A model generated the notes under the pieces. The model was not told the DNA's origin and ran no database searches. It worked only from the letters and a program-made list of their open reading frames with translations. Positions 58,253-64,000 of a DNA stretch of 64,000 nucleotides are shown in pieces (position 1 is the stretch's first letter; each line of letters starts with the position of its first letter). The stretch is from contig NZ_CP033365.1 of the NCBI RefSeq assembly GCF_013170825.1, positions 1,240,001-1,304,000 on the forward strand. Reading direction: 5' to 3'. The translations under genes were made by a program, and so were the position numbers. The DNA is from Mesorhizobium sp. NZP2298. GTDB lineage: Bacteria > Pseudomonadota > Alphaproteobacteria > Rhizobiales > Rhizobiaceae.

Positions 58253-59122
58253 TCAGCCCAGTTCGACCCACACGGGCAGGTGGTCCGAACCCGCTGCTTT
58301 CCGGTCGACCCACAGGCGCTTCAGCGACCGGGCAAGCGAGGCGCTGGTGAAGACATAGTCGATGCGCTTGTGGCGGCTGGCATTGGCAGGATCCTTGGGA
58401 TCGACCCAGCTGACGAGATCGTCGCCGGCGACATCCAGGCGCACGGCGGCATCGACAGCGAAGTCGGCGGTCAGCGGCATACCGAACTCATGGTCCGGCC
58501 GGCCGGCGAGTTCGACATATTCGGGCGAGGCGGCCAGCATGTTGAAATCGCCCATGGCCACAAAGGCCTCGGGATGCGGCAGTTCCGGCAGGCCGATCTC
58601 GGCGACGCCGGACAGCGCGCCGCCTTCGAGCGCGTAGTTCAACAGGCGCCGGCGCAGGAACTGGATCTGGCTGGCGCGTTCCACGGGGCTGCGATGATCG
58701 AGATGGATGGAATAGAAACGGATGAAACCAAGCGATGTCTCGATCAGCGCTTCCAGCGCGCCGCGCTGGAAGTTCATCATCTCGAAGCTGCGGCTGCGCG
58801 GCAAAAGCAGGTTGCGCGACAGATGAATGGGCGTCTTGGACAACACCATATTGCCGAGCTGGAAGGTCGTGGTGATGGCGCGGCCGTTTTCGATGCGCGA
58901 ACCGATATTGACCTCGAAATTGCTGCCATAGACGGCGAAATAGTCGGGCAGCGCCTCGCCGATCTCAGCGACCATGTCGCGGTTGCCGTTCCTGGGATTG
59001 TTGCGAGTGACCTCCTGCAGCGCGATCACGTCGGCGCCGCGTACCGCGTCGGCAATACGCGCGACATCGTAGTGCGCATCAAGGCCGATGCCGTACTGGA
59101 TGTTGTAGGTTACAAGCTTCAT
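58253..59122 (-). CDS. Endonuclease/exonuclease/phosphatase family protein
   Basis: A 289-residue protein of the DNase I-like metal-dependent fold. Seen: KLVTYNIQYGIG with the first Asn, IALQEVTRN with the metal-binding Glu, RFYSIHLDHRSPVERASQI with catalytic His, FVAMGDFNM (Asp and Asn), and the C-terminal SDHLPVWVELG with the Asp-His pair, so the active site is complete. It may be a nuclease or a phospho-ester phosphatase; no signal peptide is present. Convergent with the GNAT pair, divergent from obgE. Confidence 0.9.
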   Translation of the reverse strand: MKLVTYNIQYGIGLDAHYDVARIADAVRGADVIALQEVTRNNPRNGNRDMVAEIGEALPDYFAVYGSNFEVNIGSRIENGRAITTTFQLGNMVLSKTPIHLSRNLLLPRSRSFEMMNFQRGALEALIETSLGFIRFYSIHLDHRSPVERASQIQFLRRRLLNYALEGGALSGVAEIGLPELPHPEAFVAMGDFNMLAASPEYVELAGRPDHEFGMPLTADFAVDAAVRLDVAGDDLVSWVDPKDPANASRHKRIDYVFTSASLARSLKRLWVDRKAAGSDHLPVWVELG

Positions 59123-59190
59123 ACCGACATCTCTCAGGCCCACCCCGCGCGGCCATTGTCATAAAACGGCCTCGCCCTTCGCCGCACCTT

Positions 59191-60286
<1,096 letters not shown>

Positions 60287-60290
60287 TGCC

Positions 60291-61427
60291 ATGCAGTCGC
60301 TGAAAAAATACCGGCGCATCACCGTCAAGATCGGCTCGGCGTTGCTGGTCGACCGCGCGAGCGGCCTGAAGCGCGACTGGCTGGCTTCGCTCGCCGACGA
60401 CATCGCCGTGCTCGCCGAGGGCGGCGCCGAAATTCTCGTCGTGTCGTCCGGTGCCATCGCGCTTGGCCGCACCATCCTTGGCCTTGGCAAGCGCGCGCTG
60501 AAGCTCGAGGAGAGCCAGGCGGCTGCCGCCGTCGGCCAGATCGCGCTCGCCGGCGCCTGGTCGGATGCGCTCGGCAAGGGCAGCCTGAGGTCGGGCCAGA
60601 TCCTTTTGACCCTTGGTGACACCGAGGAACGCCGGCGTTATCTCAATGCGCGGGCGACGATCTCGACGCTGCTCAAGATGAAGGCGGTGCCGGTCATCAA
60701 CGAGAACGATACGGTTGCCACCTCCGAAATCCGCTATGGCGACAATGACCGGCTGGCCGCGCGGGTGGCGACAATGATGGGCGCGGATCTGCTGGTGCTG
60801 CTCTCCGATATAGACGGGCTCTACACCGCACCGCCGGCGCGCGATCCCCAGGCCAAATTCATCCCGGTGGTCGACCGCATCACACCCGACATCGAGGCGA
60901 TGGCGGGAGCGGCCGCGTCCGAATTGTCGCGCGGCGGCATGCGCACCAAGCTCGATGCCGGCAAGATCGCCACCGCCGCAGGCACCGCCATGATCATTAC
61001 TTCGGGCACGCGGCTGTCGCCGCTGATGGCGATCGAGCGCGGCGAGCGCGCGACCTTCTTCCGGCCCAGCGCCAATCCGGTCAAGGGCTACAAGACCTGG
61101 ATCGCCGGCCAACTCGAACCGGCCGGCCGGCTGACGGTCGATGCCGGCGCCGTCGGCGCGCTCACGTTGGGCAAATCGCTGCTGCCCGCCGGCGTCAAGC
61201 TGGTCAGCGGCAATTTTTCGCGCGGCGATACGGTGGCGATCCTGTCGCCCGAGGGCCGCGAGATCGCGCGCGGACTGGTTGCCTACGATGCCGCCGATGC
61301 CGTAAGGATCGCTGGCCTGAAGACGGCCGAGATCGAAACCGTGCTCGGTTACGAAGCGCGTTCGGCGATGATCCACCGCGACGACCTCGTGGTGAGTCAC
61401 GCCGGGGGCGACATAAGCGGAGGATAA
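60291..61427 (+). CDS. proB: Glutamate 5-kinase
   Basis: First enzyme of proline synthesis, phosphorylating L-glutamate. 378 residues. Seen: [52 protein letters not shown] (glutamate/ATP site), and a C-terminal PUA domain (about 285-378). It starts 4 bp after obgE and is followed 3 bp later by proA, so the enzymes that make and use the unstable glutamyl phosphate are made together. Confidence 0.97.
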   Translation: MQSLKKYRRITVKIGSALLVDRASGLKRDWLASLADDIAVLAEGGAEILVVSSGAIALGRTILGLGKRALKLEESQAAAAVGQIALAGAWSDALGKGSLRSGQILLTLGDTEERRRYLNARATISTLLKMKAVPVINENDTVATSEIRYGDNDRLAARVATMMGADLLVLLSDIDGLYTAPPARDPQAKFIPVVDRITPDIEAMAGAAASELSRGGMRTKLDAGKIATAAGTAMIITSGTRLSPLMAIERGERATFFRPSANPVKGYKTWIAGQLEPAGRLTVDAGAVGALTLGKSLLPAGVKLVSGNFSRGDTVAILSPEGREIARGLVAYDAADAVRIAGLKTAEIETVLGYEARSAMIHRDDLVVSHAGGDISGG

Positions 61428-61430
61428 GCC

Positions 61431-62717
61431 ATGCTGAAGCTGCATGAAAAATCCGGGGATGACACCGTGGCGCTGATGGCCGATATCGGCCGCCGCGCCC
61501 GCGCCGCCGCCCGACCGCTGGCCATCGCAACCACCGACGCCAAGAACGCCGCGCTCCTTGCCATGGCCGACGCGATCGTCGCCCGGGAACAGGATATTCT
61601 CGACGCCAATGCCATCGATGTGTCGAATGGCCACGAGTCTGGGCTGTCCGCCTCCTTCATGGATCGGCTGAAGCTCAATCCGGCTCGCATCCGCGCTATG
61701 GCCGACGGCATCCGCGAAATCGCGGAACTCAAGGATCCGGTTGGCGATGTCATCGCCGCATGGCAGCGGCCGAACGGCCTGCAGATCGAGCGCGTGCGCA
61801 CGCCGCTCGGAGTCGTCGGCGTCATCTATGAGAGCCGGCCGAACGTCACGGCCGATGCCGGCGCACTGTGCCTCAAGGCCGGCAATCCGGTGATCCTGCG
61901 CGGCGGCTCGGATTCGCTCAATTCGTCCGCTGCCATCCATGCCTGCCTGGTCGAAGGCCTGAAGGCCGCCGGCCTGCCTGAAGACGCCATCCAGCTTGTG
62001 CCGACAACCGACCGCGCCGCTGTCGGGGAGATGCTCAAGGGGCTTGGCGGTACGCTCGACGTCATCATCCCGCGCGGCGGCAAAAGCCTGGTCGGGCGGG
62101 TGCAGAGCGAGGCGCGCGTGCCGGTCTTTGCCCATCTCGAAGGCATCTGCCACCTCTACATCGACCGCTCGGCGGATCTCGACATGGCGGTGAAGATCGC
62201 CGTCAACGCCAAGATGCGGCGCACCGGCGTCTGTGGCGCGGCCGAGACGCTGTTGGTCGACCGCGCGGTGGCGTCCACCCATCTGGTGCCGATCCTCGAC
62301 GCACTGCGCGCCGCCGGCTGCGAGATCCATGCCGATGCCGAAGTGCTGAAACTGTTTTTCGATGCCAAGCCGGCTGATGATGCCGACTGGGTGACGGAAT
62401 ATCTCGACGCCATCATCGCGGTGAAGCTGGTCGACGGCGTCAGCGGTGCGATCGAGCATATCGAGACCTTCTCCTCGCATCACACCGAGGCGATCATCGC
62501 CGAAGATGCGAAGGCGGTGGAGCGGTTCTTCAACGAGATCGACTCGGCCATCCTGCTGCACAACGCCTCGACGCAATTCGCCGATGGCGGCGAGTTCGGC
62601 ATGGGCGCCGAGATCGGCATCGCCACCGGAAAGATGCATGCGCGCGGGCCGGTCGGCGTCGAGCAACTGACCTCCTTCAAATACCGCGTGCGCGGGTCGG
62701 GACAGGTGAGGCCTTGA
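61431..62717 (+). CDS. proA: Gamma-glutamyl phosphate reductase
   Basis: Second enzyme of proline synthesis, an aldehyde-dehydrogenase-fold NADPH enzyme. 428 residues. Seen: [40 protein letters not shown], the catalytic Cys in [13 protein letters not shown], and the C-terminal [20 protein letters not shown] family signature. In operon with proB. Confidence 0.98.
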   Translation: MLKLHEKSGDDTVALMADIGRRARAAARPLAIATTDAKNAALLAMADAIVAREQDILDANAIDVSNGHESGLSASFMDRLKLNPARIRAMADGIREIAELKDPVGDVIAAWQRPNGLQIERVRTPLGVVGVIYESRPNVTADAGALCLKAGNPVILRGGSDSLNSSAAIHACLVEGLKAAGLPEDAIQLVPTTDRAAVGEMLKGLGGTLDVIIPRGGKSLVGRVQSEARVPVFAHLEGICHLYIDRSADLDMAVKIAVNAKMRRTGVCGAAETLLVDRAVASTHLVPILDALRAAGCEIHADAEVLKLFFDAKPADDADWVTEYLDAIIAVKLVDGVSGAIEHIETFSSHHTEAIIAEDAKAVERFFNEIDSAILLHNASTQFADGGEFGMGAEIGIATGKMHARGPVGVEQLTSFKYRVRGSGQVRP

Positions 62718-62744
62718 CGCTTTTCGTTGCTAGAGCCTGAGGCT

Positions 62745-63377
62745 ATGCTGGCATCCTCCGAACCGGCGGTCCCCTCCCGTTACCTGAAGATGCCGCATGC
62801 CGAAAAGGGCCTCACCGTCGGCCTGTTCGGCGGCTCGTTCAACCCGCCGCATGCCGGTCATGCACTGGTCGCCGAGATTGCGCTCAGGCGCCTGGCGCTC
62901 GACCAGCTGTGGTGGATGGTCACGCCAGGCAATCCGTTGAAGAGCACGCGCGAGCTGGCGCCGCTGGCCGAGCGGCTGCAACTGTCGGAGCGGATCGCCA
63001 AGAACCCGAAAATCAAGGTCACCGCCTTCGAGGCGGCGCATCATGTGCGCTATACCGCCGACACGCTGGCCCTGGTCAAGGCGCGCAATCCGGGCGTCGA
63101 CTTCGTCTGGATCATGGGCGCGGACAGTTTGCGCGACTTTCACCGTTGGCAGCGCTGGCGCGAAATCGTGCTGACCTTCCCGATCGCGGTCATCGACCGT
63201 CCGGGCGCGACGCTGTCGTTCCTGTCGTCGGTCGTCGCCAAGACCTTCGACTATGCCCGCATCGACGAAGGCGACGCGCCGCGGCTCGCCCGCATGAAGG
63301 CGCCGGCCTGGACCTTCATCCACGGCCCGCGCTCGTCGCTGTCGTCGAGCGCGATCCGGAAGATGGCAAAGGGGTGA
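62745..63377 (+). CDS. nadD: Nicotinate-nucleotide adenylyltransferase
   Basis: Makes deamido-NAD from nicotinate mononucleotide and ATP. About 210 residues. Seen: GLFGGSFNPPHAGHALVAEI with the (H/T)xGH nucleotidyltransferase motif, WWMVTPGNPLK, VWIMGADSLRDFHRWQRW and the C-terminal SSLSSSAIRKMAKG (ISSTxIR motif). ATG 62745 is used; TTG 62727 and ATG 62790 are alternatives. In many Rhizobiales rsfS and rlmH come next; here they do not. Confidence 0.95.
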   Translation: MLASSEPAVPSRYLKMPHAEKGLTVGLFGGSFNPPHAGHALVAEIALRRLALDQLWWMVTPGNPLKSTRELAPLAERLQLSERIAKNPKIKVTAFEAAHHVRYTADTLALVKARNPGVDFVWIMGADSLRDFHRWQRWREIVLTFPIAVIDRPGATLSFLSSVVAKTFDYARIDEGDAPRLARMKAPAWTFIHGPRSSLSSSAIRKMAKG

Positions 63378-63581
63378 TTGGTCCAGCATCACCGACAGCG
63401 CTCAATAGTAAGTGAGCGATCCGGCAGCGTTCGCTGCTATCGCAACCCTGACATTGACGGGCTACGGCGCCTCTGCCATCAAAGACGAGTTCGTCGGCGA
63501 TACAGTTGATCGCGTGCGAGCGCTGTCTACATCAATTTTTATCTCTTTAATTTTTACCTCTTTTCGGCGGGGGAAGTTGTT

Positions 63582-64000
63582 GTGAGAATTAGTTTCGGCA
63601 AAAGGTATGGGGGCTTGGCGCACGGGTTGGACTGCCCTTGTCATAGTCCGCTTGCACTCAACCTCTTCGATCGATTGAACAGAGACATTTCACGCCGCTC
63701 TGTTCTTTCCGGTATCGCCGGGATGTTCGGTGTTTCGGCGCTCGGCCTTGCATCCCCATCCTTCGCGCAGGCAGCGGGTAAGCCGATCCTGCTCAGCAAT
63801 GCCAGGATCTTCGACGGCCAGGCAAGCAAGCTCATCGAAGGCAAGTCTGTCCTTATCGACGGGAAGACGATCAAGGCTCTGCTTGGCGCCAGCGAAACGG
63901 TTGCCGATGCCGAGGTTATCGACTGCGCAGGTGGCACGCTGATGCCGGGCATGATAGATGCCCACTGGCATGCCTTGCTTGCCGGTATCTCGCAGGTCGC
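63582..64000 (+). CDS. Tat-exported amidohydrolase family protein (N-terminal part)
   Basis: The gene runs off the right edge; about 139 residues are visible. Seen: a twin-arginine signal ISRRSVLSGIAGMFGVSALG ending near SFAQA, then the amidohydrolase entry ILLSNARIFDGQASKLIEGK, VLIDGKTIKALLG and the metal-binding GGTLMPGMIDAHWHALLAG. Members hydrolyse amides, peptides or prolidase-type substrates; export suggests a periplasmic role. GTG 63582 has GGGGGAAG 6 bases upstream and is preferred; it places about 35 residues before the Tat motif, and TTG 63675 would be shorter. The upstream 200 bp is unusually AT-rich. Confidence 0.75.
   Translation, partial: MRISFGKRYGGLAHGLDCPCHSPLALNLFDRLNRDISRRSVLSGIAGMFGVSALGLASPSFAQAAGKPILLSNARIFDGQASKLIEGKSVLIDGKTIKALLGASETVADAEVIDCAGGTLMPGMIDAHWHALLAGISQV

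Noticed and set aside
63462..63644. 60-codon minus-strand ORF upstream of the amidohydrolase
   Set aside because: No ribosome-binding site and no recognisable features; it overlaps the likely promoter and start of the amidohydrolase gene.

Overview
The window is chromosomal DNA of a high-GC alphaproteobacterium of the order Rhizobiales, most likely Mesorhizobium. I infer this from protein style and gene order: an Ala/Lys-rich N-terminal extension on AtpD, ribosomal protein L21 with a long C-terminal tail, an SDH-assembly-type DUF1674 protein, a Usg-like protein, the atpHAGDC and rplU-rpmA-...-obgE-proB-proA-nadD strings, and intergenic palindromic repeats of the kind common in this genus. No database search was possible. 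There is no rRNA operon, CRISPR array, intact insertion sequence or prophage.

Layout. 1-6.5 kb: a leftward block with purH (cut by the window edge), a heparinase-like protein, rsmB and htpX, then a small DUF1674 gene and a HAD phosphatase. 6.6-11 kb: a transglutaminase-like protein, a solitary TadG-like pilus/von Willebrand protein, a probable 23-residue peptide gene with an extreme Shine-Dalgarno sequence, and a CFA-synthase-like methyltransferase. 11-14.5 kb: MOSC protein, acs and a usg-like gene. 14.5-19 kb: aldo/keto reductase and MFS exporter divergent from a LysR regulator, then a second aldo/keto reductase and a decayed VapC toxin. 19-30.3 kb: yggS, leuS-lptE, an FtsK-type translocase without membrane segments, fructose-6-phosphate aldolase, priA, a racemase-like protein and a small membrane protein. 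30.5-35.7 kb: the F1 part of ATP synthase (atpHAGDC).

35.8-39.3 kb holds hexuronate catabolism genes (fructuronate reductase, uxaC, a KdgF-like cupin). 39.3-42 kb holds a possible redox- or gas-sensing module: a flavin-barrel/GAF/winged-helix regulator and a second flavin-barrel protein, divergent from a hemerythrin protein. 42-42.7 kb is a gene-poor scar. 42.7-47.8 kb carries coniferyl-aldehyde-type dehydrogenase, an unusual beta-propeller/sulfotransferase fusion and recQ. 47.9-53.1 kb is a MarR-controlled transport locus (MHS-family uptake; FUSC/DUF1656/HlyD efflux), plausibly for aromatic acids. 53.2-55.4 kb is a two-gene surface-glycan islet that abuts the 3' end of tRNA-Ser(CGA). 55.9-63.4 kb is housekeeping (rplU, rpmA, two GNATs, an exonuclease/phosphatase-fold protein, obgE, proB, proA, nadD). 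The window ends in the start of a Tat-exported amidohydrolase.

The most unusual items are the micropeptide gene at 9508-9579; a roughly 140-bp palindromic element whose three copies each begin on the base after a stop codon; the sensor/hemerythrin module; the propeller-sulfotransferase fusion coupled to recQ; and the glycan islet beside the tRNA.
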